DNA of 64,000 nucleotides, taken from assembly GCF_020921035.1 (NCBI RefSeq), contig NC_063160.1, positions 18,069,095-18,133,094 of the forward strand, written 5' to 3'. The DNA is from Rhodamnia argentea (lineage: Eukaryota > Streptophyta > Magnoliopsida > Myrtales > Myrtaceae). Shown in pieces: positions 13,512 through 24,863 of this stretch (position 1 is the first letter of the stretch; the number at the start of each line of letters is the position of its first letter). The position numbers were made by a program, and so were the translations under genes. The notes below the pieces were generated by a model, which searched no databases, was not told the origin of the DNA, and was given only the letters and a program-made list of their open reading frames with translations.

Positions 13512-15201
13512 ATGTAAGTCTTGGGTTTTAGCCCATACTTGTGAGTGTTTATATGAGTTTGAGCGTGCGAGTACTCACAAATGCTTGCGCAAAGGATTGG
13601 TGGGACAATGACTATTGATTTCATCTTGTGTGCCCTTAGCGAGTTCCTATCTTGCTCTGCTTAAATGTGAAACCGGGGCTCAATAAAGAAACATCAGTAG
13701 TGGGATTTCATCGTTGTAGAACAGAGGATAGTTTGGAAGCTCAGTAAGGACTAAGGAAGTGCCTAATGGAACCAGCTTTCTAATGTAGGAACAGTTGTGT
13801 AATAATGTTTAATTAAGAAATGCGGTGAAGTGGGTTATTACTGCCCGAGGTTTGTCCGAGGCTGATGATCTCTTAGAACTTATGGGGATTGGCTTGGAAT
13901 TGAGTAATGCAAGTTGAATCTAAAGAGGTCTCTATGGTCTAGTAAATGTCTTCCATAAGTTCAACTTTCCCAGTTGCTGGGTTGTGGCTTGCATTCAGTC
14001 AACTTAAATGTTGTGTTAATGGAATCAAATTAGGTCTTTAAGTGTAGTATTGGTAGGAAGTTGGATTTTTGGGTTGTCAATCTGCAGACAAATGGTGGAC
14101 AGTCCCAGTGGATTCTGATTTTCACCTATGGGCAACATTCTGTGCTGTTGTTGATGCTATGACACCATTTTGGACGGGGGGAGGAAAAGATCTACAGTAT
14201 AACATGGACGTGACGTTTGGCTCGTGAAAAGTTCCCTTAATATGGTGGAAGCAAATTCATCTTTTCGTTGTTTAATTGCTTCTGTGATTTTTAATTTTCT
14301 AATATGAATTTTGTTTTATTATTAATCTTATGAATCTCTGAAAAGGCATTTTAAGTTCCTTAAAAAAAATGTGCTTTGTAGGAGTCTCGACAAATTGATC
14401 TATTTATCGTATACAAGTTCTTTCATGTTCCTTCTTATAGCAAGTAATTATATCTATATCATGCCTTTCTATGAATTGTTATTCCCCTAAAAAGCTCTGT
14501 TACATCTAGGGCGGACGAGGAACCTGTTGATCCGAAGAAGTATCATGAAGAGTTGTGCAAGCCAAAATGTGTGAAACCTTTGCTTGAATATAAGGTATGC
14601 TAAAGCAGTCTCCTTTACTTCTATAAAGCAATTGTTAGGACGGTGATGGTGGTTAAAGCTACGTTTGAACAGCGTACTACTTTTGGAGAACTTTTAAGAG
14701 CTGCAGGTGTTACTGTCTATCACACACTCAATACTACATATTGATCTTATAGTGTTGTTAAAAGAGTAGGCATTCTGTAGCGCAAACTGAAGCAGCTGAG
14801 GATGTTATCATAGGTGAAAGTAAGCTTTGCTTATTCGTGATACACCAACATTCTGATTCTTGTCCTCAGAATGCCAAGTTTTTGGGTTTTCTTAGCTTAG
14901 GGCCCCTTTTTGAATGATGCCAACATTTGGTCGTGTTGCCTCCTAGACCTCTGAGGCAAATGAGACGGCTTTTGTTTTTCTATGGGTTCAGGCATGCGCC
15001 AAGAGAATCGAGGGTGACGAAAGCGGGCACAAGCACTGCACGGGACAATACTTTGATTATTGGCGTTGCATTGACAAATGCGTGAGTACTCCTCCCTCAG
15101 TGTAAATGATGCCAATGTGGATTGATTACAGCTCTCCCTCTGCTGAAGAATATTCCGGTGCATTGCAGGTGGCTTCGAAATTGTTCGAAAAGCTGAAGTA
15201 A
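13512..15201 (+). CDS. QCR6: Cytochrome b-c1 complex subunit 6 (hinge protein)
   Basis: Small acidic subunit of mitochondrial respiratory complex III on the intermembrane-space side, where it helps docking of cytochrome c1 with cytochrome c. Coding parts: 13512-13513 (AT of the start codon), 14510-14594, 14992-15081, 15169-15201. The model gives 210 nt and 69 residues, the same length as Arabidopsis QCR6. The protein runs ADEEPVDPKKYHEELC, KPKCVKPLLEYKACAKRIE, then GHKHCTGQYFDYWRCIDKC and VASKLFEKLK. It carries the paired CX9C-type cysteines of hinge proteins, imported and oxidised in the intermembrane space. Exon 14510 starts with a single G, so the ATG must be completed by an upstream AT. 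The only strong AT/GTAAGT donor is at 13513/13514. Untranslated exons probably end at 13035 (CAAG/GTAATT) and start at 13461. Confidence 0.9.
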
Positions 15202-15358
15202 CAAAGGGCGGCAATATATCAATTGAACTTGTTTTGTGATTTGTTCAAGTGGGATGATTGCATCTATCCCATCCTCCGATTTTGTACCTGAAACTGGAAA
15301 AGATGCTTGATATGCGCAGTTTCAGAAACAACAGCGATAAGGGGCGAAGCAGATTATG

Positions 15359-15364
15359 AATAAA
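15359..15364 (+). terminator. Polyadenylation signal of QCR6
   Basis: AATAAA lies about 160 nt after the QCR6 stop codon, a normal distance for a plant 3' UTR. Confidence 0.5.
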
Positions 15365-16552
15365 GATGAAAAAGTTGTGGGGGTTTTTGCTTATTTTGGT
15401 GAATTCGATGAGCGCATGTGCTTAGGGGGGCTAAATCAGCAGCTCGTATGCATTCAATTGGAAATTCTCCGTGCGTAACGCAAGTTCTGATCGATGTTTA
15501 ATGTGCGTTGGAAGCGCAAGGCAAGCTATATACCTTCACTTTCTGACGTCGCGATTTGGCGGGCGATGCTTAACGAGTTGCCCAGCAGCGCAGGCTTAAA
15601 TGTTAATTCAGATGGGATTGTTTATGTTTGAGGAATCCGGCTATACGTGATGTGCCAGTTAATTGGTTGCCAAGTAAAGGGAGATTGATGCCGGTCCATC
15701 GCTTTCGCATTTTTTTTTTTCCATTTATCGTATAGAAAATTTTCGTTGTAGATGAACAAAGAATTACATAGCTTCAAGATAAAAAATATAAATCTGACAA
15801 AGCAAGTGAATTTAAAAATGAATCGACTTGGTATAGTTTGGTCCCTTATTTCATAAAAATGGATATATCATAGCATCAAAGTATAATTGGCGGTTGGCTA
15901 TCTAATTTTGTATCTAGCATCCTTCTCAACGATGGTTACACGACGAAATTATGTTTTTAGTAGATACGATTTTGGCAAAAAGTGATACGCGCGCGCTTAG
16001 ATTGGATGTCTCCCATCGATTCTAATCTAATCTAATCCTTCGAAGGAGAAGAATTAATGCCCCCGGAATGCCACTCAAACTAAGTGCGATCCCCGAGGCG
16101 TGTGTGAACGCTCCAGATGCTAATTCCCATCGCCATCCCACATGTTTCTGATTACTCTCACCACCTGACCGGACAACATCATCTGGCATCTCATTTTCGA
16201 CTTTTCATTGTCTGAATTGTGCCCTCGTCATCATGGGGGGGGGGAGGGCGTGTGTCCGCCACACTCCTTCGCATCCGACGTGTCACGCTTTTTTCACCCT
16301 TCTCGCCCTCGTTCTCTTCCCGCACAAGACAGATCGATCCATAGACGGGAGACCAGATCGATTGACTTGGTCCCCCCAGGGCCCCACCTTCCTCGACTCT
16401 GTTCGTGATGTTTTTTCTTTCTTAAAAGATATATCCTAAGTATTTCCGCTTTGCTTTTGATATTTCGCGCGTTTACAAAAATGAGTTGATGCTCCTTAAT
16501 AAACTGCTTTCTTTGAAGAGCTACAAGATAACAAGTCAAATCAAAGGGTAAA

Positions 16553-16598
<46 letters not shown>

Positions 16599-18440
16599 CA
16601 GACGCACCCTGATTAAGTTTCAGTCTGTGTTAAGTGCTGCAAGTTCCGATTAAATCCAACACCTCATTGGGTCCATCTAATTATTCCGTTTATACCTTTC
16701 CTCCTCCATTTTGCGTTTGACCCTCCTTTGGCCCGCCCGCCTTCTGCGGCAGCATCTCTTCGACTTCCTGCCACTTCCCACCTGTTTCTTTACGTCAGAA
16801 TCATTAGAAGATTAAGCAAAGTCGGCATCCCACGTCGAGTTTGACCGCTTAAACTAATGTCAAATCCCCAGAGGCGCATGGCCTCCACACGAAAATCACA
16901 TTATTTATCAATGATAGTCCTCGGAAGTGGTCCCTCCCTGGTGGTGTCCAGGCCGTCTCAGATGTGCATTGCTTACGTAATTTCTGGCATTTGATAAAGC
17001 TTTAAGTTCATTTGACTTCTTTTCTTGGGTGCGTCGAGGCCCACAAATCCTGACTCTCCAAGCAAAAGAACGAGACCGCCTTTGGCTGTGATCTGACCAT
17101 CTATCTCCTCCTTAACATGTGTAACTTCGCTTCGAGATTTCGTCAATTGGAGTGACATAGTTGCCTTGCTCTTCTCGCTCTCTCTATCTCTCTCTCTGCA
17201 ACTTGGTTTGTTTATTGCCTCCAGCGTGTATAACGGATCTCCAGTGTCGATGATGCGCAAGTATCTCTACCATGCACGTTTCCTCTGAAAGATTGAAAAA
17301 ACTAGCTACTGAGTTAGAAGATGCACCTGATGCCTAACAAACGCTCGAGGTTACAAGAATAATGCATTAATCCTCAAGTACCTCTACATCGGACGGCTTC
17401 GGTCGAATACGGCGATAAAGACAATTTTAACTAGACGTCCAAGCAAGTTCAGCCTTAGCAAACCGTCTTCATATGATGAAAAAATTGCATAATGCACGTA
17501 CTAATTTGGCATGGCAACGACATCCTTCGCTGCTGTTCAGCTGTTTTCAAGAATCCTGGGAGATAGATATACAATCCTTGCGAGTTGGAAGAAAGCCACA
17601 TTTGAGCCTGCACCAAACACGACCATGCCGTGCCTTCCCTTGCAACCCTCGTAAAGGTGAACATCCTTCCTTCAGAAGGACGCAACGCATCTCCCCCTTA
17701 GTTTCGAAAGATCTCCTTTCTTTTTCCTTTCTCGGCCAATGATTGTCAAGAAGTTTCGTGATGCTGCTCGCTTTCTGTAAGATTTGATTCATGCGCTCAT
17801 CATCAACCGGACTCAAATCGCAACCTGACAAAAGTAACTAAATTCAACCCGAAGAGGTTGTTCAAGCGGTAAGTATGTTCGTCTTCCTCGCTCAAGGCTT
17901 AGATTGGAATCATCACGGTTGCGCATTCTCGTGGGGCCCGCTCCTGAGCGCGTGCGGGATGGAGAGACTGTCATGCTCGATGATGACTAGTCTGATGCTC
18001 TAAGAACTCCGGTAATTCCATTAATCGCAAACGAAAACAATGGTACTCGTCGTCCTCCTGCCATTTCTGGTGGAAGTGTAATGCGACCTCGCTGACGTTT
18101 TTAGAGCAGTCTGCACACTTATGGAGTCACCTAATAGAAGATATGATAAATTTGGGAATGTGAACAGATCAGATTCCATTATTCGAAGTTGCCCCTAAGA
18201 TAATCCTCATTATACGTGGAAACCTGGTCCCTCGATTAATTTGTTCTAGCTTCTGAAAATGGCTTGAATTCCATAAAAGAAGAAGCTGAGATCCGACAAC
18301 AATAGACTTTTGTGTCTCATGCTAAGGTTTTTTCTTTCCGTTCTACTCAAAAATACAATCCTGCTCTGGTGTGAACACATGAGATTCCACCAACTGTAGG
18401 AAACCATGTCCCATGTTCCACCAGACAACGCACATATACT
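15365..18440. other. Intergenic, no gene recognised
   Basis: Three kilobases with no supported gene. Short minus-strand frames (16973-17260, 17547-17831) have no recognisable motif. A G-run lies at about 16235-16244 and a GA microsatellite at 16559. Confidence 0.35.
16559..16596. repeat. (GA)19 microsatellite
   Basis: An uninterrupted GA run of 38 nt, a likely polymorphic marker. Confidence 0.95.
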
Positions 18441-18444
18441 TGTC

Positions 18445-18453
18445 TATAAATAG
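18445..18453 (+). promoter_or_regulatory. TATA box of the VTL gene
   Basis: TATAAATAG lies 108-116 bp upstream of the chosen ATG at 18561. Transcription would then start near 18475-18480, within 10 bp or so of an upstream in-frame ATG at 18471. Confidence 0.7.
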
Positions 18454-18560
18454 CCTTTCTCTCAGGGAGTGTGCCCTCCACACGCCCTCTCATCTCCATC
18501 TCAATTATTCCTTTCATTTCTGGAGTTAACTCGAGGTATCTCGTCTCTCTCCATCCTTCC

Positions 18561-19238
18561 ATGGCAGCAGCACCGTCAACTCAACCGCAAGACCACCAAC
18601 AATTGCCTCCTCCTCCCCTCAAAGTCGACCTCGAGGGACAGACCAGACAAGCCCTCGAGCTAGAGGTTGAGGTCGTCGACTTCTCGAAGCGTGCTCAATG
18701 GCTCCGTGCCGCCGTGCTGGGCGCGAATGATGGCCTGCTGTCCACCGCGTCGCTCATGATGGGTGTCGGCGCCGTCCGCAAGGACGCCAAGACTATGGCA
18801 ATAACTGGGGTGGCGGGGCTCATTGCCGGGGCCTGCAGCATGGCCATCGGGGAGCTCGTGTCCGTGTACTCACAGTACGACATCGAGGTGGCCCAGATCA
18901 AGAGAGAGGACAGGAACGGAGCCCTGGGAGCCGAAGAAGTGGATGTGAGGAAGGGGAAGCTGCCGAGCCCGTGGCAGGCGGCGGGGGCGTCGGCGCTGGC
19001 CTTCGCGGTAGGGGCACTGGTGCCACTCTTAGCGGCAGTGTTCGTGAAGGAGTACAAGGCGAGACTGGCGGTGGTGATAGCGGCGGTGAGCGTCGCATTG
19101 GTGGGGTTCGGGTGGCTGAGCTCGGTGCTGGGGAAAGCGCCGGTGGTGAAGTCGGCTTCAAGGGTTCTGGTGGGAGGGTGGTTGGCCATGGGAATCACCT
19201 TTGGTTTGACCAAGCTGATTGGCTCTGCTGGTATATAA
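18561..19238 (+). CDS. Vacuolar iron transporter homolog (VTL, nodulin-21-like)
   Basis: Intronless gene of 225 residues. Members of the CCC1/VIT1 family move Fe2+ or Mn2+ into vacuoles; the short VTL (nodulin-21-like) branch lacks the long cytosolic metal-binding domain of true VIT1. Here the N-terminus is Pro/Gln-rich. A first helix follows with WLRAAVLGANDGLLSTASLM, then GLIAGACSMAIGELVSVYSQYD, a short charged loop (about residues 100-135) in place of the VIT1 metal-binding domain, and three hydrophobic segments ending GITFGLTKLIGSA. The conserved Gly-Ala-Asn-Asp and the Met/Glu/Tyr pattern of helix 2 are present. I chose the ATG at 18561 because the in-frame ATG at 18471 adds 30 residues with no family look and lies at the predicted transcription start. 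Confidence 0.93.
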   Translation: MAAAPSTQPQDHQQLPPPPLKVDLEGQTRQALELEVEVVDFSKRAQWLRAAVLGANDGLLSTASLMMGVGAVRKDAKTMAITGVAGLIAGACSMAIGELVSVYSQYDIEVAQIKREDRNGALGAEEVDVRKGKLPSPWQAAGASALAFAVGALVPLLAAVFVKEYKARLAVVIAAVSVALVGFGWLSSVLGKAPVVKSASRVLVGGWLAMGITFGLTKLIGSAGI

Positions 19239-19499
19239 GAGTTTTGAGCATCTTTCCCTTTGCTTTTTGCTAGAAGAACCTCATTCTGGCTAGGGCAAAT
19301 GATGAGGCATCCCACGAGCAACTTCCCTTTTCTTTTTCCTTTCTTTTTTTCTTGTTTTTGTCCTGTTCCATTTAGATGTCTCGTATATTTCATTTCTGAG
19401 TATATTTCATTTATGAGTTCTGAAGACCGAAGTGTAAGCAACGTGTACTATAAATTACCCTCAATTTTCCTCTTATAGCGTATTTCTTTTTTCGAGTAA

Positions 19500-19902
19500 A
19501 AAAAGAAAATAAAAGTGCATTTGGAGCTGCACGTGAACGTAATTTCTCTTACTGTCGATATAAGTTCCTGTGAAAACTTCTCTCGTTTCTCGTAGTCACG
19601 TTCTCAACGGTGGAGAGACGGTACTAAATATTTAATCTAATTGGACCTCAAATGGCGGTCGAAAACAAGAGGCCGAAGCTCGTGGGCGCGGTTGCCGGGG
19701 CAAAGAGCTCGGTAATGAGGGGCACCATTAAAATGCCGTAATTATTATATAAGACGACATCAATCTTGATCACGTGATGTCGATCGTATTTATCGCCTTG
19801 CGCTTGATACAATCAATTGTATATCAAAAACTTTGTATAAGAGAAGAGTTATCTAACTCAACCAGTATACGGGTCTATCTCTTAATTTTAGTGAACCCAT
19901 AT
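19500..19902. other. Spacer between VTL and the hAT relic
   Basis: About 400 bp of mixed sequence. No gene, TIR or target-site duplication is recognised at the junction with the hAT relic. Confidence 0.35.
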
Positions 19903-21863
19903 ATGACCCAAGATATCCCGAGCCATCAAAGAGAGGATTTTAAACTTTTGGCCAGCAATATTCCACCACATCAAAATGTCAAGAGTACGACCTTCTTCGC
20001 GTGGGGCTTGAAGATACTTTTCGATCTCGGATAAATTGCCCTCGGCCACTTTTTTCTCCTCATCCATAAAGTATTCGAACGCCTTGTCCTCATCGAAACC
20101 CGCAGTGAAACAATCTCATCTTTGTGACCTTTCTCATGGCCATCAGGATTCGAACTACCACTAGCATCAATGAGAAGTTGACCACCCAAATGTTTGTCAC
20201 TAGAAGGTCCGGAACCACAAGACTTCTCATAAAAATTAAACAAGCGTTCCAAGTAAGTCCTCACATAATCACACCTCTCATTTACTATCTCATCATCATC
20301 ATAGATTAGTTTATAGCAATATTGCACATATTTCATCTTTTTTCTTGGATCCAATATCACCGCAATCAAAACCATCATGTTCACTTTTTCAAAACTCCCA
20401 TAATATTTGTCAAACTTTTCCTTCATCTTCACCCCCATAGATTTCACCCTAGGATCTAAAGCATTCTCCGCTTGTTTCAGAGTTTTATATAAACCAGCTA
20501 TCTCGTCAAAATAATCATTTGAAGTGATATACAATGTCCCGGACATCTTGTTGGTAGAATCATAAAACTTCTTCAAAAATATGATAAGAACTCTCGCATT
20601 TTCCCAATCTTCCTGTTTAGGAATTTCATCTTCAAGCTCAGGTGAGAAAAAAGGATCATCTTCTTCCAGCCTTTCAAAAGCCTTTCTTAGCTTTAAGGCA
20701 ATGTCTAACATGAGGTAAGTGGAGTTCCACCTAATGGAAACATCAAGACAAGCTGAGCCCTCATAAGTAATCCTTGCACTCTCAATACAAGCTTGAAATG
20801 ATTTAGCTCTCATGGGAGAACCCCTCATATATCTAACAACGTTTCGAATACGTGTAATAGAATCACGTACCCCATGCAATACATCCCTTACAATCAAGTT
20901 TAAAATATGAGCCCCGCACCTCATGTGTAAAGTTTCACCATCTAAGATCAACAGCTTATCTTTTAGAAACTTAGCTTTCAAAAACTTAATGGCCACATCA
21001 TTCGAATTAGCATTATTCACGGTGATCGTAGACACATGTTTCTCTATTCTCCACTCGTAGATGCATTTCTCAATTATTTTCCCAATTTCTTTACCCTTTT
21101 GACTAGACATTACCACAAAATTGATTATCCTTTTGTGCAATTTCCAGTCATCATCAATAAAATGTGCGATAAGACATAAATAGTTTAAGTTCCGAGTAGA
21201 GCTCTATGTATCGGTCGTGAGTGCGACCCTAGACTTAAGCTTGCAAAAAAAATTCTTCAAACTTATTCTTTCAGCAAGATACAACTTCATGCAATCTCTA
21301 GCCACTGTAAATCTTGAGATGGGATTGAAAAGAGGTTGTAGCTGGTTGATATAATCACGAAATCCCACACGTTGAACCAATGAAAAAGGTTATTCATCCA
21401 CTATAATCATCCGAACAAGCAATTGCCTACAACGTTCCCGATCAAACTCCCATGTCGATAAGACGTTAACACTACAAGTCTTGGTATTCCCCTTAGTCAT
21501 TTGAGTCCTATCCACTCTACTTGGGACAAACAATTTTTGCTTCTTATTTATATTGTGAGGATACTTATTGCACCTGCTCAAGTGTTTCAACATAGCAGAA
21601 GTACCATTATTAACACAATACCAATACCTTGCCTCACAATATTTGCAAAACACCTCGGTTTTCCCATTCTTATCTTCGTTGCCTTTACGAAAATGACACC
21701 AGGCTGTTGATGACTTTCGTTTACCGGTAGAAGTGCCAGTAGGGTAATCATGAGATACCTTATTTGTGTCGACTTCATCTTCAAAGACTTCTTCACCTTC
21801 GTGTACGAGTGAGTCCATCGGCGAAGTCATCTCATCAATGGATTTGTCCACTTCCATTGACAT
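19903..21863 (-). pseudogene. hAT transposase pseudogene (BED finger, RICESLEEPER-like)
   Basis: The frame starts at the ATG at 21863 with an acidic leader, then a BED-type zinc finger (about residues 50-100: STAWCHF, CKYC, LKHLSRC). The hAT catalytic core follows in the same frame to about 20105, with motifs such as ITVNNANSNDVA, LHMRCGAHILNLIV, and SIRWNSTYLMLDIAL. Two in-frame stops break it: TAA at about 21390 and TAG at about 21207, where a Trp codon is expected. Near 20105 the frame shifts. In the new frame the start of the hAT dimerisation domain (SEIEKYLQAP, FDIL-type WW, MARDIL) is readable until similarity ends at about 19905. Non-functional. Confidence 0.85.
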
Positions 21864-22436
21864 GTAAGTAAATCACCCGAATCAAAAAGATTATAAGTTA
21901 TAAAAGCTAAGGGTGAACTTCTAGTTCTAGCTGCTTAACTCCCCGTATGTTATGTAAAATGGCCATTTGGTGAACTTCCATCGGTTTGACTTAATTGTGT
22001 GGATAGCAAATACAAACTAAAGCAAAGAACAATAGAAATCCGGGTAATCACAACAAATCATGACAATAATCCGACAAGGATATTCAGTAAGTCATCATAT
22101 AACATTTGATATTAGTGCTTAAGGCGTCCCACCCAATGTCTTCGCTTGTTAATTCATCTTAATCTTCGCTTGGTGGACATTTGTCAAGAAATAAGTTCAA
22201 TTAGCAACAGCAGCAAAGTGACAAAGAACAAAACCCGGTAAAAGCAAATCACGTAGCAACATCTATATTGTTTTCTCCCAATTATATTTGTAATCCTAAA
22301 TGGATAATCACGAGAACTGTCGCAAAAGGACTAAGAAAGCAACGCCGCAATAAGCTTTTACAAGGAGTGCCCAATACTCCATTCGACCATTCACTATTGC
22401 CACCATCATAACTAAAAATCTGAAATATTAAGTAAG

Positions 22437-22842
22437 GGTGAGCAAAACAATGCCCAACAAATGACATATCTAACCACTAACTCAATTGACTCGCAAGTTT
22501 CTCATATGACACACATATGACCACCAGGGCTACAACCAAAAGCATAGACAACCTTCACTTTTAGCAACTTGTAACTTGGTGATGTTGTACAGACTATCTA
22601 GACTTCTTTCTTCTTCTTCCTTTTTCGTTTTTCTTTAGCTGAATATCTAGAGTTCCATCTTTATGTCCGTTGATTCTGACCAATTAAAGTAGAGAATTCC
22701 ACTACCGTAGAACCTTTCCACTTTCTAATCGGAGCCATCCTTTCTCCCGCCCAAAAAATTGTCGGTGAGCAAAACAATGCCCAACAAATGACATATCTAA
22801 CCACTAAGTCAATCGACCCGCAAGTTTCCAATATGACTATCC
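22437..22842. repeat. Direct repeat pair inside the hAT leader intron
   Basis: A 44-bp exact match (22437-22480 and 22764-22807) extends with mismatches to about 78 bp. The spacing is 327 bp. It lies between the untranslated leader and the transposase start. Confidence 0.85.
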
Positions 22843-23039
22843 AGAATAGCCACCCAAATCAGAAGGGCACAATTTAAGTCGTACTTGTGCAAAAGACAAC
22901 GGAGGAATCAAATGAGACGAGATGCCCGTGAACTCTGGAATGTCTAAAAACAGAAAGCATGGAGTACTTACCTTGATGAGATGCGATTGCGATCGCGATC
23001 GATAAAAAACAGAGTGAGTGAGAGAGGCGACGGTCTAGA

Positions 23040-23300
23040 GTTGAGCTGAGATTCCGAGCGGTAGGCGTCGACCGAGAGGGACGTGACGCAAGGGAGAGGG
23101 GCTGAGCGAGTCGAGCGAGGTTGAAGGCGTCGAGTGAGAGGCGCAAGCGTGAGAGGGGATTGAGCGACGCGAACGAGGCCGGAGGCGGTGAGGAGCGACG
23201 CGAGCGAGGCTAGAGGCAGTGAGCAAGAGGCGGAAGCGTGAGAGGGGATTGAGTAATGCAAGCAAGGCTGGAGGCGGTGAGCAAGAGGCGCATGCCGAGA
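23040..23300. repeat. GC-rich imperfect minisatellite
   Basis: Units built from GAGGCG, GAGCGACGCGAGCGAGGC and GAAGCGTGAGAGGGGATTGAG recur several times in irregular order over about 260 bp. They form the leader exon of the hAT element when read on the minus strand. Confidence 0.7.
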
Positions 23301-23678
23301 GTCGCTTGAGACGTGAAGACCGAAGAGGCACAAAGGGTGAGCAAACCCTAAACAATAAATAATTTTGGTTATTTTTTTTTTAAGTTCGACCGATCTGATC
23401 CGGTCCGATTCTATATCCCTGGAATCGGGAACCGGACCGTCCGACCACCTGTTCTAATATGAAGAACCGGGAACCGGACCAGCCCATCTAAAATCGAGAA
23501 CCAAACTATCGGTCCGGACGGTTCCCGGTTCGGGCGGTCCGATTTGCTCACTCCTACCATTTTTGACTCATGGGTAATAACTTTCCAAGTCTCCTGCCAC
23601 CATCGCCCGCCCACCGCCGCCACTGCCCCCGCCACCATCGTCCTCGCCGCTACCTCCATTGCCCCTGCCACCGCCGCT

Positions 23679-24579
23679 CGCGGGGCTCGAAAACCCCCTT
23701 CGCCGTCACCGGTGAGCTCTTCAGATTGGGCGATATATTTGCTGGAACACATGTCAACACCACTTTAGACTTCGGTCTCTACTAATCCAATTTCGACGAC
23801 CTTAATTCCACCTTATTCTACGGCTGCAATTCATCGTCCACCCCGGTATCTTTCCAGTTCTCTTGTTCCGCATATGGAGATGGCTACTTTGCTCTTGAGG
23901 TGGACCCTACAAACTCACCACACGAGCCATGCAACTTTAGTGTCCTTGTCCTAATTCTACGACCACCACCATGGGAGGGTGGCGATGATAGTGCTACTAT
24001 TAGGCTTGCTATCATCGGTGAGTTCCTGAACCAAGGCTTTGAGATCGCTTGGAGTGCCGACACATCGCAGTGCGAAAGTTGCAACGAATCGGGGGGAAGA
24101 TGTGAGTAAGAGTGGAAAAGGCGACGATTCAATTGTTTTCTACATTGGCGGAGCCTATTAAAAAATGCGAGTTTTTGCGTCCCGATTGAAGATGACCGGT
24201 CGTGCCGTCAATGTTCTTCTTGAGAGCTTCGCCGATTCCGGTCTTGGAAGAGTACGGGGTGTCGCCCAAGTCGGCAACGACGAAGGGAATCGGAAAACAT
24301 GAATCAAGTACCATAAGCGAAGGCTGTTCGCTAATTCAAGAAAAAGAATCACAAGTTGATGTAAAATGGGGTCTGATGGGGTTATTGACGTTACCGAAAA
24401 TGAGGGAGTCAAAGGGGGAAGACGACTCGCGGGCCGACTTGCTGCGGGAATCCATGTGTGCTTGCGATCGAGCAATCGAAGAGAGAGAGAGATGTCAAGG
24501 AAGTTGTCCGAGTGCAAATGATCACAAATGGTGTCCGAAGACGGAGTGCATATGGTAAAGGGGGTTTTCGAGCCCCGCG
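23679..24579. repeat. Inverted repeat flanking the LRK10L-like fragment
   Basis: A 22-bp perfect inverted match (23679-23700 against 24558-24579, containing TTTTCGAGCCCC) is extended on both outer sides by GC-rich, loosely similar sequence for about 80 bp. The arms enclose about 860 bp. Confidence 0.7.
23750..24109 (+). pseudogene. WAK_assoc (LRK10L-type receptor kinase) fragment
   Basis: The frame reads like the extracellular C-terminal WAK_assoc domain of LRK10L-type receptor kinases: LNSTLFYGCNSSS, then FQFSCSAYGDGYFALEVDP, PCNFSVLVL, LAIIGEFLNQGFEIAWSAD, and SQCESCNESGGRC. The Cys pattern is intact. A TAA at about 23783 interrupts the frame just before the Phe-Tyr-Gly-Cys part, and no signal peptide, transmembrane segment or kinase domain is found nearby. 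The 3' edge AGAT/GTGAGT looks like the original splice donor to the next exon. A fragment, not a working gene. Confidence 0.7.
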
Positions 24580-24697
24580 GGAGGTGGTAGCGGCGGCGGC
24601 GGGGGGTGGTGGTGGAAGCCGCGAGCGGGAGGCAACAAGGGTGGGTGGGCGGTGGCGGGCGGGAGGGCGGGTGGGGGTGGGGGTGGAGAAGGGCGGG

Positions 24698-24863
24698 AGG
24701 TGTCAATATGAGTTAGGTCGAGTATGGGTAGGGTGTGGGTCGGGTCGGGTCGGGTATAGGTCATTGAATTTTCATTAGATGAATATGGGTCAAAATGAGT
24801 TAATATGGGTCGGACCATATTCGATTCGATCCAAACTCGATCCGACCCACCCATTTGACACCT
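24698..24863. mobile_element. Small TIR element (MITE-like)
   Basis: The left end AGGTGTCAATATGAG and the right end, reverse-complemented AGGTGTCAAATGGG, form imperfect inverted termini around a GGGTCGGGTC-rich centre. Short elements with AGGTGTCAAA ends are common in plant genomes. No clear target duplication is visible. Confidence 0.5.

Larger units (their letters stand above)
19903..23556 (-). mobile_element. hAT transposon, 3'-truncated, 5' terminus preserved
   Basis: The 5' end is on the right. At 23556-23541 the minus strand begins TAGGAGTGAGCAAATC, a typical hAT terminal inverted repeat. It is followed by a subterminal block full of GGTTC/CCGGACC motifs (23400-23540), a CT-rich leader with tandem repeats, and a splice donor CATCAAG/GTAAGT at 22972/22971. 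Then come an intron-like AT-rich stretch and a transposase frame at 21863 and below. The left end stops inside the dimerisation domain (about 19905) with no matching terminus, so the element is truncated and cannot move by itself. Confidence 0.8.

Noticed and set aside
13850-13930. Possible box C/D snoRNA (TGATGATC)
   Set aside because: The box C match is weak and no paired box D with terminal stem was found.
16559-16596. Repeat that could be mistaken for a CRISPR or satellite array
   Set aside because: It is a plain GA microsatellite. No CRISPR array is expected or seen in this plant DNA.
17547-17831. Minus-strand frame of 94 codons in the QCR6-VTL spacer
   Set aside because: No recognisable family and no promoter or splice context.
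18695-19441. Long minus-strand open frame opposite the VTL gene
   Set aside because: It is a GC-rich shadow of the VTL coding region, low in complexity and without a domain.
24129-24314. Minus-strand frame with FPIPFVVADLGDTPYSSK
   Set aside because: It looks protein-like for about 30 residues, but I could not assign a family, and neighbouring frames are broken.
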